From Planctomycetota bacterium (GTDB lineage Bacteria; Planctomycetota; JAJSAM01; JAJVHW01), in contig JAJRPF010000015.1 of NCBI GenBank assembly GCA_024280885.1, positions 37,473-101,472 on the forward strand: DNA of 64,000 nt. The letters run 5' to 3'. How positions within the stretch are numbered: the first letter of the stretch is position 1; each line of letters starts with the position of its first letter. Of this stretch, positions 55,578 through 63,978 are shown piece after piece. The position numbers were made by a program, and so were the translations under genes. The notes below the pieces were generated by a model, which was not told where the DNA came from, searched no databases, and saw only the letters and a list, made by a program, of their open reading frames with translations.

Positions 55578-55631
55578 CGCAAGCGGGACGGCTCTCTCCG
55601 AACTCTGCCGAAGTTGTCCTGGCTCCGTATC
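55533..55631. repeat. 34-bp perfect inverted repeat at a gene end
   Basis: Arms 55533-55566 and 55598-55631 (outer GATACGGAGCCAGG, inner AGAGTTCGG) are perfectly complementary around a 31-nt loop. The left arm is coding and the TAA stop of the 54003 gene sits in the loop. The outer end GGAGCCAGG/CCTGGCTCC relates it to the GCCTGGCTC group of elements. Confidence 0.9.
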
Positions 55632-55793
55632 GCTCTTTGAAGTGTTGCCGAAGTGCGACGCTCCCGTAGGCTCGTGTGATGGCGCGTTGGGTTGGCGTGC
55701 CGTGTGCGCTGATTCGCGCGTGTGCCGAAGCGATCGACTCGATGGCTTTCCATCGGCGGTCGGCGTGCGCTCGTGAGCGGAGGAGGGGGCAAC

Positions 55794-58700
55794 ATGTCTC
55801 GCTACGATCTCGGAACTCGGTCCGTTGCGGCGAAGTCGGCGGTGCTTGCGCTGGTCGTCGCGGCCGCGGCAATCGGTCTCTGCGCCGACTCGGCGTTCGC
55901 CGCCGAGGGCACGCGCGTCCGACCCGGTGCGCGTGTCTTCGCGGAACTTCGTGCCGGCGATGAACTGCCGCTGAACGTCGAAGCTGTCGGCGGTTCGTTG
56001 CTGACGGTCAAGTGCAAGGCGTGGAAGCAGGTGACACTCCTCCCGGTCTTGCGCGTGACGGGCCCCGATGGCGTCGATCTCGATCTCGCGGACTATCTGA
56101 AGACGAACCGCAAGGGCAATGTCGTCGCGATCAAGAAGCTGCCGTTGCCCGCGAGCGGAACGTACGTCGTGCGCATATCCGGCGACCTCGCAACGGCGGG
56201 CGGATTCGATCTAACGACAGCCGCGAAGGCGCCGAAGCGCGTGAAGGGCGAGAGCGATCTGATCGCCGGCGCGCCGGGCGAGAGTGCGCTGGGCGCGATC
56301 CTCTTCGGAGCGCTCGATGGTGACCTCGTCTCGTGCGTGGTGAAGCCGGCGGCGCGCTCCTCGGCGCGGCCGCTTCTGACGGAGTTGCAGTCTGCCGATG
56401 GCGCTGTCGTCGCTTTCGATGCGACGAAGAAGGTGAAGCGGCTGCCGCTGACGGGGTCGGGCGAGCACGCATTCGTCGTCGCCGATGAGACGGGTTCCGA
56501 CGGCACGTTCCGCTACACGCTGAGCTTCAAGCAGAAGAAGGCGAACAAGGCGTGGCGCGACGTCCGCGACCTGATGGCGACGGGGTCGATCTCTGGTCGC
56601 ATTCTCGTGGCCCCGAACACACGCGAGAGCCGCGTGGTCGGCAAGGTGCGCACGAAGTCGAAGCGCCCGCGCGGCAAGCTGCAGCTACGCGCCGGCGAGT
56701 TGGTCGTCTCTGTCCCGACGGCACGCAACGAAGACGACGTTCTCGCTGCCCTTGCCGTGGCCGTGCCGAATGTGCGTTTCGAGGTCGCCGCGTCCATGAC
56801 GGAGAGTGGTCCGTATCTCGTTCGCGTCGCGCGACTTGTCGGCCGACGCGGCCTGGCGGCGCGACGCGAGAGCACGCGGTCGCGGGGTGCGCGTCGCCGC
56901 AACGAAGCGCGGACGGGCGCGCTCGCGAAGGCCGCGAGTTCGTCGTCGGCACTCGCGTGGGCGGAGCCCAACCAGATCACACGGGTCACGAAGGAGCCGA
57001 ACGACGCGCTCTTCACGAGCCAGTCGGACTTCCGCGACATGTGGCTGCCGGAAGCGTGGAACTTCACCACCGGCGGCAACGTCGTCGTGGCCGTCGTGGA
57101 CACCGGGATTTGGCCGACGCATCCCGACTTGGCCGGACGACTTCTCTCCGGCTACGACTTCGTCACCAGCGCCTCGTCCGCGATGGATGGGACCGGCCGC
57201 GACGCGGACCCGACGGACTCGCATCGCTCGTTCCATGGAACCCACGTGGCCGGAACGATCGGGGCGGCTACGAACAACCGCGACGGCGTGGCGGGCGTGC
57301 TTTGGAACGCCCGCATGGTGCCGGTGCGCGTGCTAGGCCAAGATGGTGGCACGAGCTGGGACGTTGCCGCTGGTATCCGCTGGGCCGCGGGACTCCCTGT
57401 CTCGGGCGCGCCCACGAACGCCAACCCCGCAGACGTCATCAACCTCAGCCTCGGCTCGATCTTCCAGTCACAGGTCGAGCGACTGGCCGTTGCGGACTCG
57501 CTCTCGGCGGGATGTGTCATTGTGGCGGCGGCGGGCAACGACGACTCCGATCTGCAGTTCTATCCTGCTGCCTACCCGGGCGTCATCGCGGTCGCGGCCG
57601 TCGCCCCCGACTTCTATCCCGCGAGCTACAGCAACTACGGCAATTGGGTCTCGGTCTCGGCCCCGGGCGGCGACTTGAGTTTCGGTCTGCCGGGGATACT
57701 GAGTACCTACGTGGACTCGACCACGCTCGCGCCGACGTATCTCGAACTTGAGGGCACGTCCATGGCGAGCCCCCACGTCGCGGGCGTCGTCGCACTCATG
57801 CTCTCGATCGATCCGACACTGACGCCACCCGAGGTGAAAGACATTCTCGAACTGTCCGCGTTCGACCTCGGCAACCCCGGCTTCGACGTCTTCTTCGGGT
57901 GGGGGATGGTGGACGCCGAGTTCGCGCTGCGCGGCGCCGGTGCCGTGACTCCGCTCGAGCCGGTGTTGCAGCACGCGCCATCGTCGCTCGAATTCGGGTC
58001 GGCATCCGCGTCGCTCGACATCTACATCCGCAACTCCGGTGGCGGCGCCATCGCCATCCAGAACGTGTCGGTCACGACGGACTTCGGTGGCCCGTGGCTC
58101 ACGGCGGTGCTCTCGTCCTCCACCGTGCCGACCACCATCAACGTGACCGTGGATCACGCGTCTCTCGGAGCGACGTTCTACCGCGGGACGGTGGACGTCG
58201 AGACGTCGGAAGGCTCCTTCAGCGTCCCGGTCGTCGTGGATCGCCTACCGCCGCCCGACCCGGGCTTCGTCCGTGTGCAGGTGATCGACGACGCCGGTCA
58301 GATCGTGGCGCAGGCGAATACTTCCCAATCCAAGAACTGGGAGTACGCGTTCGACGACTTGCCCGCTGGCTCGTATCGCATCAACGCCTGGAGCGATCGC
58401 AATTCCAACCTGCGCATCGACCGCGTCGACGAGTGGTCCGGCGCGTGGCCGTTGACCGCCGCGCCCGAGCGAGTACGACTCGTCTCGGGAGCGCTCGATC
58501 GCGAAGGCATCGACTTCGCGATGGATCGCTACGACGCGCGCTTCACGTTCGAGGGCTCGGGCGGGGGGCGCATCGACGGTGCTCTCGCCGTGCGCGTGAT
58601 CGACAACGACGCGCGTGAACCGATCCCGGGCGCGAAGGTCTTCCTCGGCAATGCCAGCCGCTCCGAGACGACCGACTCCGATGGCCGAGCCGTATTCTCA

Positions 58701-59735
58701 GGGACGTTCTCCGGCGCGCAGACCATCACCGTCACGGCCGACGGCTTCGGCCCTCGGACGCAGATCGCCAGCGATGCGCAGTATCAGTCGTTCACACTCA
58801 CGCGGGAGGAGCCGGAGACCTTCGACGTCACCGTCACAGTCCGCGGACTCGGCATCGCCGACGAGGATGTACTCGTTCAGGTTGGTGACGACTGGGAGTG
58901 GGTGACGTACGACGGCGTGACGGATCCGATCGTCGCGTTGGCACCATCGCAGACGCGCCGCGAGGTGCCGGTCTGGGTGATGACGCGCAACGCCGCCGGC
59001 GATCCGTCATCACTCGGCTTCGAGACACTCGCCCCCGTCACGTCGTACCAGGACCTCTCCGTCTCCGTCACGACCGCGCGTAGCGGCGCCGGATCACGCA
59101 TCTGGTCCGACAAGACGACGGTCGCGCTCCCGACCTGGAACTTCGATCCCGAGACCGCCGACCTCTTCGCGTCGGTGCAGGTCTTCTGGACGGTCGACCA
59201 ATTCCTGATCCTCGGGACCGACACACTCATTCCCGACGTTCTCGAGTCCGTGCGCTGGATGAGCATCGACGAACTCGACGTCGACCTCCCCGCAGCGGCG
59301 TTCATCCTTGCCGAAGACGAGTTCGGCGCGCTCTCCGCACATGTGACGGCCGGCGCAGTCAACACCCTCAACCTGCCGCTCGAGACCGTCCTTCTCGACC
59401 CCTCGTACCCCGAGTCACCCGGCCTGGGCGAAACCATCGGCGTGCAAGGCCCGACCTTCACCTTCGAGGGCATGCTGGGCGCCAACCTGCACGTGGTCGA
59501 GATCTGGGACACCATCACCGAGCGCACCTGGACGATCCGCGTACCCGGCAACGTGACGACCCTGACTCTCCCCGTCGTGCCGACCTACGCCCTCCAACCC
59601 GGTCGCGAATACCTGTGGCGCGTGACGTCCTACGTCAGCCCCGGCCTGAACCCCAACGGCTACCTCGACGAGGCCCTGGTCCTCGACATCACCGACTACA
59701 CAGTCTCATGGTGGAACTTCTTCGAGACGGAGTGA
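55794..59735 (+). CDS. Large secreted subtilisin-like (S8) serine protease
   Basis: A 1313-aa protein with GGAGGAGGGGG before the ATG. Signal peptide (about 1-37); PPC-like domain (38-145) like that of the 51368 protein; a second copy-like segment (150-260); propeptide (about 285-410, ending ALAWAEPNQITRV). The catalytic domain (415-690) has Asp436 (VVDTGIW), His481 (FHGTHVAGTIG), oxyanion Asn (AAAGNDDSD) and Ser656 (GTSMASPHVAG). A BACON-like Ig domain follows (SSLEFGSASASLDIYIRNSGGG, GATFYRGTVDVETSEGSFSVPVVV). Then come transthyretin-like carboxypeptidase-regulatory domains and a C-terminal beta domain. All catalytic residues are present; the protein should be an active extracellular protease. 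Confidence 0.9.
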   Translation: MSRYDLGTRSVAAKSAVLALVVAAAAIGLCADSAFAAEGTRVRPGARVFAELRAGDELPLNVEAVGGSLLTVKCKAWKQVTLLPVLRVTGPDGVDLDLADYLKTNRKGNVVAIKKLPLPASGTYVVRISGDLATAGGFDLTTAAKAPKRVKGESDLIAGAPGESALGAILFGALDGDLVSCVVKPAARSSARPLLTELQSADGAVVAFDATKKVKRLPLTGSGEHAFVVADETGSDGTFRYTLSFKQKKANKAWRDVRDLMATGSISGRILVAPNTRESRVVGKVRTKSKRPRGKLQLRAGELVVSVPTARNEDDVLAALAVAVPNVRFEVAASMTESGPYLVRVARLVGRRGLAARRESTRSRGARRRNEARTGALAKAASSSSALAWAEPNQITRVTKEPNDALFTSQSDFRDMWLPEAWNFTTGGNVVVAVVDTGIWPTHPDLAGRLLSGYDFVTSASSAMDGTGRDADPTDSHRSFHGTHVAGTIGAATNNRDGVAGVLWNARMVPVRVLGQDGGTSWDVAAGIRWAAGLPVSGAPTNANPADVINLSLGSIFQSQVERLAVADSLSAGCVIVAAAGNDDSDLQFYPAAYPGVIAVAAVAPDFYPASYSNYGNWVSVSAPGGDLSFGLPGILSTYVDSTTLAPTYLELEGTSMASPHVAGVVALMLSIDPTLTPPEVKDILELSAFDLGNPGFDVFFGWGMVDAEFALRGAGAVTPLEPVLQHAPSSLEFGSASASLDIYIRNSGGGAIAIQNVSVTTDFGGPWLTAVLSSSTVPTTINVTVDHASLGATFYRGTVDVETSEGSFSVPVVVDRLPPPDPGFVRVQVIDDAGQIVAQANTSQSKNWEYAFDDLPAGSYRINAWSDRNSNLRIDRVDEWSGAWPLTAAPERVRLVSGALDREGIDFAMDRYDARFTFEGSGGGRIDGALAVRVIDNDAREPIPGAKVFLGNASRSETTDSDGRAVFSGTFSGAQTITVTADGFGPRTQIASDAQYQSFTLTREEPETFDVTVTVRGLGIADEDVLVQVGDDWEWVTYDGVTDPIVALAPSQTRREVPVWVMTRNAAGDPSSLGFETLAPVTSYQDLSVSVTTARSGAGSRIWSDKTTVALPTWNFDPETADLFASVQVFWTVDQFLILGTDTLIPDVLESVRWMSIDELDVDLPAAAFILAEDEFGALSAHVTAGAVNTLNLPLETVLLDPSYPESPGLGETIGVQGPTFTFEGMLGANLHVVEIWDTITERTWTIRVPGNVTTLTLPVVPTYALQPGREYLWRVTSYVSPGLNPNGYLDEALVLDITDYTVSWWNFFETE

Positions 59736-59884
59736 ACGCGTCCGCGCCGCGAGTGCAGCACGCCGGAGGCGATCGCGTTTGCCGAGCACGGCCGAAAGTG
59801 TCCTGAGTCCGTCGTGAGTATCGGAGACGGCAGGGAGTGATACATTCGGGCGGGCAATCGAATCGCATGGGGAGCACGAGTCGA

Positions 59885-61558
59885 ATGGCCACGTCAGCAC
59901 GAGGAACGCCGTTGCGGGTCCGACGCTCCCGGCGAGCGAGAGTGGCAACCGCCCTGTCCTGCGTCGCCGTCTTCGTCGCCCTAACGACGTCTCCTGCGAG
60001 GGCGGGGGACGACGCAGTGGATCCCGCCATCGCCGACAGCCCTGCGGCTCGCTCTCCGGCGAAGTGGGTAGACGCGCGTCTCCAGCGGCGTATCGACGCG
60101 GCGATCGACCGCGGCGTCGCTTACCTCACGCAGACACAGAACCGGTTCGGAGGGTGGTACACGAAGCCCGAGCCGATCCTCAGCAGTCTGGGCATCTCCT
60201 ACGCCGCGCTCTGCGGAGTCGCCCTTCGTCATGGCGGCGTCAGTCGCGACGACGAGCGGGTGACGAGAGCGCGTGAGCGCGTGCTCGACGAGATCCGTCG
60301 GCGGTGGCACAAGCGCCGCGACCTACCCGTCATCGACACTTACGCCGCCGGGTTGTCTACAGCCTTCCTGCTCGACGCCGGTGTCGAGCGGACCGAGCCG
60401 ACACTGACCGGTGTCGTCCGCATGTTGGCGGACGGCTACAGCACTGACGGTCTCTGGCACTACCTGCGTGTGTGGATGGTGCCAGGCAGCCGCGGTCGTT
60501 TCGCACGCGATGCTCGCCAGCGGGGCGGAAACATCTCGACGACGCAGTACGCACTCGAGGGACTTCTCGCAGCGCATCGCCGCGGGATGCAGGTGGACAC
60601 GCGCGGTGTCGCGCTCCTGCGACAGACGCTCCGCTCGATGCAGGCGCCTGGCGGTGGGTTCCACTACCAGGCCAACTTCACTGAGGCACGCGTGAGGCGC
60701 GTCCGAAAGGAACTTTCTCTCCCCTACTTCGGAGCGACCGCCTCGGCCCTCGCGTCGTACCTGATGGCGGGCGAGATCCTGGGTGATAGTGACTCACCGG
60801 AGGTCGCGGCGCGCGACACATTGGTCGTTCGTGGCACGCAGTGGCTCGCATCTCACTTCGACAAGAGCGCGGGATGGAGAATCAGTGGGCGCGACGCTCA
60901 AACCTCATCGACGACCTACAATCTCTACGCGGCGGAGCGTGTCGGGGTGCTCTTGGCGACAGACCGCTTCGACGACTTGCGGTGGTACGAGCGCGGCGCG
61001 CGCGATCTGCTCAAGCATCAGTTCGAGAACGGATCGTGGCCAGAGTCGGCGCAGTCAACCGGCTGGGATCCGCGGCTCCGCACCGCCTATGCGATCTTGT
61101 TCCTCTCGCGCGCCGGCCACCCAATCGGCGGGCCGACAACACCCTCCGGACGCCGCGCAGTGACCGGGTCCGCGTCGGACGGTTTCCCCCTCGAGCAGGC
61201 AGCAGAGCTAGAGCGCAAGGACTGGTTCGATCTCTATCACGCGTCGATGCAGCATCTTGAGTTTCTGTCGGATAAGTCGCGTGGGGCGTTCGCGAAACGG
61301 CTGGCCGGATTCGGTCCTCGCGTAGTGCGCGTGCTGGTACGCGACCTCGAGTCGGAGCGCGTCGATCGTCGGTCCGCGGCGAACGATGCGCTCACGCAGA
61401 TCACGGGTGAGGACATCGCGTTCGATCCCGCCGCGAAGCCCCTGGTGCGGCGACGCGCGCTCAAGTTCTGGAAGCGCTGGCTCGCGGCGCTCGAACCGCA
61501 GCTACGCCTCGTCAGCGGGCGGCTCGTGATCGGTCGCGTCGTCGCTGATGACGACTAG
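59885..61558 (+). CDS. Secreted prenyltransferase/squalene-cyclase-like toroid protein, paralogue
   Basis: About 557 aa from the ATG at 59885 (GGGGAG 10 nt upstream; starts at 59837 and 59867 are possible). Signal segment at about 20-37. The toroid region matches the 405-2513 protein: RRIDAAIDRGVAYLTQTQNRFGGWYTKP, GISYAALCGVALRHGG, RQRGGNISTTQYALEGLLAAHRRGM, STTYNLYAAERVGVLL, and FENGSWPE with DPRLRTAYAILFLSRAG. QW-type motifs QxxxGxW are present; a DxDD is not. The C-terminal 130 residues include HEAT-like helices (LVRDLESERVDRRSAANDALTQITG). Its role is unknown, probably at the cell surface. Confidence 0.72.
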   Translation: MATSARGTPLRVRRSRRARVATALSCVAVFVALTTSPARAGDDAVDPAIADSPAARSPAKWVDARLQRRIDAAIDRGVAYLTQTQNRFGGWYTKPEPILSSLGISYAALCGVALRHGGVSRDDERVTRARERVLDEIRRRWHKRRDLPVIDTYAAGLSTAFLLDAGVERTEPTLTGVVRMLADGYSTDGLWHYLRVWMVPGSRGRFARDARQRGGNISTTQYALEGLLAAHRRGMQVDTRGVALLRQTLRSMQAPGGGFHYQANFTEARVRRVRKELSLPYFGATASALASYLMAGEILGDSDSPEVAARDTLVVRGTQWLASHFDKSAGWRISGRDAQTSSTTYNLYAAERVGVLLATDRFDDLRWYERGARDLLKHQFENGSWPESAQSTGWDPRLRTAYAILFLSRAGHPIGGPTTPSGRRAVTGSASDGFPLEQAAELERKDWFDLYHASMQHLEFLSDKSRGAFAKRLAGFGPRVVRVLVRDLESERVDRRSAANDALTQITGEDIAFDPAAKPLVRRRALKFWKRWLAALEPQLRLVSGRLVIGRVVADDD

Positions 61559-62050
61559 CGCGAGACCGAAGCGTTCCAGCTCGCCATCGCAGACATCCGC
61601 TGCGCGCGTGTGGTTGCCATGGAACCCCTGGGGTACCGGCATACTGTGCCACGATTCAATTCGTCGGTTTGATCACTCCACTCTCGACCGAGCTCACCAG
61701 CTGGCCAACCGAGCCGTTGCGCCGCGGGACTGCGCGCCAGTCTCTTTCACACGCCTTCAAGGCAGGCGTCTTTGCGCAACTCGACGACTGCGACGGAGAT
61801 CCGGAGCCAGTCTCGTTTTCTCGGCGTGAGCACCATGCGAAGTGGCCGAATCGGCGAGCGCTGCGTTGACGCCCGTGTTCCTGAACAAGAAGCGAGGCAG
61901 TCGTCCCCTCGCGTCCCCTCGCGCCGTCGTCGAACGTCGTCAGATGCACGTTCGACACGTGAGAGCGCGAGGTTGAACTGAGTTGCCACGCTGCGGCCGC
62001 AGCGTGGTGGTTCTGCGAGAGTCCTCGTGGTGGAGTAGACTCAGAACACC
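61559..62050. other. Gene-free region with gene remnant and palindrome
   Basis: No intact gene. On the minus strand 61664-61732 encodes VPRRNGSVGQLVSSVESG, which resembles a segment of 62348-62422 (VARRYGAVDRLMNLAETG), so both look like remains of one gene family. The direct repeat CGTCCCCTCG x2 lies near 61903. A 22-nt perfect palindrome lies at 61986-62007. Confidence 0.5.
61986..62007. promoter_or_regulatory. 22-nt perfect palindrome upstream of small gene
   Basis: The half-site CCACGCTGCGG is followed directly by its reverse complement. It ends 43 nt before the ATG of the 62051 gene, a position suited to an operator bound by a dimeric repressor or to a hairpin. It overlaps no gene. Confidence 0.45.
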
Positions 62051-62335
62051 ATGGCGCGGACGGGGACTGCACGAGATACGACACGAGAGGCCGCGGAAGC
62101 ACAGCTTCGCGCGCTGCGCGAGATGGGCGCCGCCGGGCGGCTCGCGGCTGGCATGCGGTTTAGCCGCTCCATGATCTCGCGCTCTCGCGCGGCGTTGCGC
62201 GCCCGGCACCCTGACGCGGACGAGACCAGTCTCAAGCTCCTCTGGATCCAGCAGAACTACGGAGCGGAGCTCGCGGTGGCGGTCGCGGATCAGATGAGGC
62301 GGTCGGCATGGACGAGCACAACGATCTCGTCGTAG
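62051..62335 (+). CDS. Small protein resembling the first member of nucleotidyltransferase-linked gene pairs
   Basis: A 94-aa protein, almost entirely helical and charged. The central part (QLRALREMGAAGRLAAGMRFSRSMISRSRAALRARHPDADETSLKLLWIQQNYGAELA) matches a pattern of small proteins encoded just upstream of MNT/AbiEii-type nucleotidyltransferase genes: a helix of the form xxRLxxxxxxSxxxxxxxRAxxxxRHPxxxxxxxxLxxxxxxYGxELA. The partner gene here is broken (62308). It could be an antitoxin-like factor; this is inference. Confidence 0.6.
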   Translation: MARTGTARDTTREAAEAQLRALREMGAAGRLAAGMRFSRSMISRSRAALRARHPDADETSLKLLWIQQNYGAELAVAVADQMRRSAWTSTTISS

Positions 62336-62457
62336 CGCTCGTCCCTTCAGTCTCAACGCTCCAGTCTCGGCCAGGTTCATCAGCCGGTCAACCGCACCGT
62401 AGCGGCGCGCAACGTCGTTCACGTCCTACACGGGAACGTTCGTTCAACGCGCAGTAG
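62308..62457 (+). pseudogene. Broken second gene of the pair
   Basis: A 49-codon frame overlapping the end of the 62051 gene. It starts MDEHNDLVVALVPSVSTLQSR, plausible as the first residues of a nucleotidyltransferase partner (an acidic start followed by a VxALxxxxxxLxxx helix), then loses similarity and stops at 62455. The opposite strand from 62348 to 62422 carries a fragment related to 61664-61732. The region appears rearranged. Confidence 0.4.
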
Positions 62458-62517
62458 CGCCGGCGCAATGCGCGTCGCACGGCGGTCGCGAGAGCGCGCG
62501 AGATGCCGAGGCCGGTG

Positions 62518-62664
62518 AAGATCATCACACGGTGTCGGCGTCGCAAGCCGGACGCCGAGGTCGACGAGGACCGCCTCCGTCCTATCCGGACCCGCCGACG
62601 AACGCGCCGTCACTGCCAACTCTGCGCCGCGTAGCGAGCGGGAACGACACCGTGTGATGTTCTT
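62518..62664. repeat. Inverted repeat element with ATCACACGGTGTCG ends
   Basis: Arms 62518-62537 and 62645-62664 (AAGATCATCACACGGTGTCG against CGACACCGTGTGATGTTCTT, one mismatch) are 107 nt apart. The left arm and some flanking sequence occur again at 14109-14136. No open frame of credible coding nature lies between. It is probably a small mobile or decayed element. Confidence 0.6.
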
Positions 62665-62747
62665 GGGCGGCCTCCGTACCCTCGTACCTCGCATGATTCC
62701 GTGGCGGTCGACTCCGCACTGGACCCGAGCAACCCCAGCGGCTGGAA

Positions 62748-63413
62748 TCAGTCCCGGTGCGACCAGTAGCCGTGATCGGCAGTCCACGCCAGAAGGCTGC
62801 CATGTCGATTTCTCTCCTCGTGGCTGGTCGCCCCTGACGCCGCGGCGGCGCGCGCCCGATCCCCGAAGGCGTCTTCTTCGAGTTCGAGGTCCGCCCAGGC
62901 GAGGCCGCTCGCCAACAGGAGCGTGAGAGAGACAGCGGTCAGCGTGGCGAGTATGGCGGTGGATGCGCGACGGAGGGCGCCGTCGAACGCTCGGCGCGGA
63001 CGCCGCGGAGGGATCGGGCCGCACGTCCGGCATCGCCCCGCTGAGACGTCGATCGGGGAAGTACACAAACGGCAATGCCCGGCCCTCGGCCGCCCCCGAC
63101 ACGCCACGCCGATGGGGACCAGCATCAGGAGGATCAGGGGGATGGCCACGATCGGCCAGCGGCCCACGGTGACCACGGGGAGCAGGCACACAGACAGAAA
63201 CGCTCCCTTCCACCAGAGGCTCGGCTCCCACATCCCTGGCGTCAGGCCATCATCCATGCCCCAGTCGACCAACGGGCGGACCAGAGGGGTCAGCGCGATG
63301 ACGACGATGACGAAGCCAGCCGCGACGGCGGTGTCCCTCGACAAGATGCGGTGTCTGACGCGGTCCCGGATGCTGGGGGCTCGCGAGGGTTCTGGAGACG
63401 CATGCGCTCTCAT
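62748..63413 (-). CDS. Membrane protein with a zinc-ribbon loop
   Basis: A 221-aa protein with three N-terminal hydrophobic segments (residues 31-50, 69-83 and 87-105), then a zinc ribbon CRLCTSPIDVSAGRCRTCG (about 114-132), and a fourth helix (about 147-172, ATLTAVSLTLLLASGLAW). The C-terminus is soluble and acidic then basic. I do not recognise the family; zinc-binding membrane proteins are frequent in this window. The start has only a weak Shine-Dalgarno. Confidence 0.62.
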   Translation of the reverse strand: MRAHASPEPSRAPSIRDRVRHRILSRDTAVAAGFVIVVIALTPLVRPLVDWGMDDGLTPGMWEPSLWWKGAFLSVCLLPVVTVGRWPIVAIPLILLMLVPIGVACRGRPRAGHCRLCTSPIDVSAGRCRTCGPIPPRRPRRAFDGALRRASTAILATLTAVSLTLLLASGLAWADLELEEDAFGDRARAAAASGATSHEERNRHGSLLAWTADHGYWSHRD

Positions 63414-63443
63414 TGAATTCCGGATGCTAACGCCCCGGAGGCC

Positions 63444-63567
63444 GGAGCGGGCGATGGGAGTCGGACCGAGCGTGGCGAGGTGAGCGTGGCTTCGAGGGCA
63501 TGCGGGAACTGGAGAGCGTGCGTGATAACGCGTGCGGGGCGCGCCGTCCGGAGCTCAACCCACGACC
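63444..63567 (-). repeat. tRNA-Gly fragment pair split by a 93-nt insertion, copy 1
   Basis: 63444-63463 is identical to the 3' part of the intact tRNA-Gly gene (63641-63660: acceptor 3' strand and T-arm up to TCG). Then come 93 nt starting GACCGAGCG and ending GAGCTC, and then AACCCACGACC (63557-63567), which in the intact tRNA directly follows TCG. The rest of the tRNA is missing beyond that. Confidence 0.75.
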
Positions 63568-63639
63568 GTCGTGGGATCGGCTCCCATCGCCGAATTCTCC
63601 AGCCGCGCGAGCGGAGGCCGAAGGCCGCAGAGTCGCGGC

Positions 63640-63714
63640 TGGAGCGGGCGATGGGAGTCGAACCCACGACCTACAGCTTGGGAAGCTGTCACTCTACCAC
63701 TGAGTTACGCCCGC
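63640..63714 (-). tRNA. tRNA-Gly (anticodon CCC)
   Basis: A 75-nt minus-strand tRNA with encoded CCA. Acceptor GCGGGCG / CGCCCGC with T as discriminator; the D-arm contains CAGTGGTAGAGTG; the anticodon stem-loop ACAGC-TTCCCAA-GCTGT has CCC (63680-63682 on the plus strand); the T-arm GTGGGTTCGACTCCCAT is intact. It lies between two split tRNA-Gly fragments. Confidence 0.95.
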
Positions 63715-63820
63715 TCCGTGCGGCGGGGTGTCCCGCCGCGAGGTGGGATTGTGGCGTCCTCGGCGCGGTTGGCGAGCGATTTTCGATGGCGGCGCTCGCC
63801 GTCGCCGACGCGATGTCGGC
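63715..63820. other. Spacer between tRNA-Gly and split copy 2
   Basis: No gene. It begins with a segment (CGTGCGGCGGGGTGTCCCGC) that recurs at the end of the window, and contains the hairpin GGCGAGCG...CGCTCGCC near 63770-63800. Frames that read through the tRNA region are artefacts. Confidence 0.45.
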
Positions 63821-63978
63821 GATGGGAGTCGGACCGAGCGGAGCGAGGTGAGCGTGGCTTCGCGGGCACGTTTGCGCTGGGCAGCGTGCGTGATAACGCG
63901 TGTGGGGTACGTCGTCCCGAGCTCAACCCACGACCTACAGCTTGGGAAGCTGTCACTCTACCACTGAGTTACGCCCGC
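63821..63978 (-). pseudogene. tRNA-Gly pseudogene split by a 93-nt insertion, copy 2
   Basis: 63925-63978 is identical to the 5' three-quarters of the intact tRNA-Gly (acceptor 5' strand, D-arm, anticodon arm, T-stem 5' strand). A 93-nt insertion (63832-63924) separates it from 63821-63831, the T-arm remainder. The acceptor 3' strand is absent (GCCGACATCG instead of CGCCCGCTCC), so a functional tRNA is unlikely even if the insertion were removed. The flank from 63925 to 64000 repeats 63661-63736 exactly. Confidence 0.75.

Noticed and set aside
63480..63967. Plus-strand frames across the tRNA-Gly region reading like RAMGVEPTTYSLGSCHSTTELRP or DGSRTHDLQLGKLSLYH
   Set aside because: This is the well-known artefact of translating a tRNA gene in reverse; the tRNA fold is complete.
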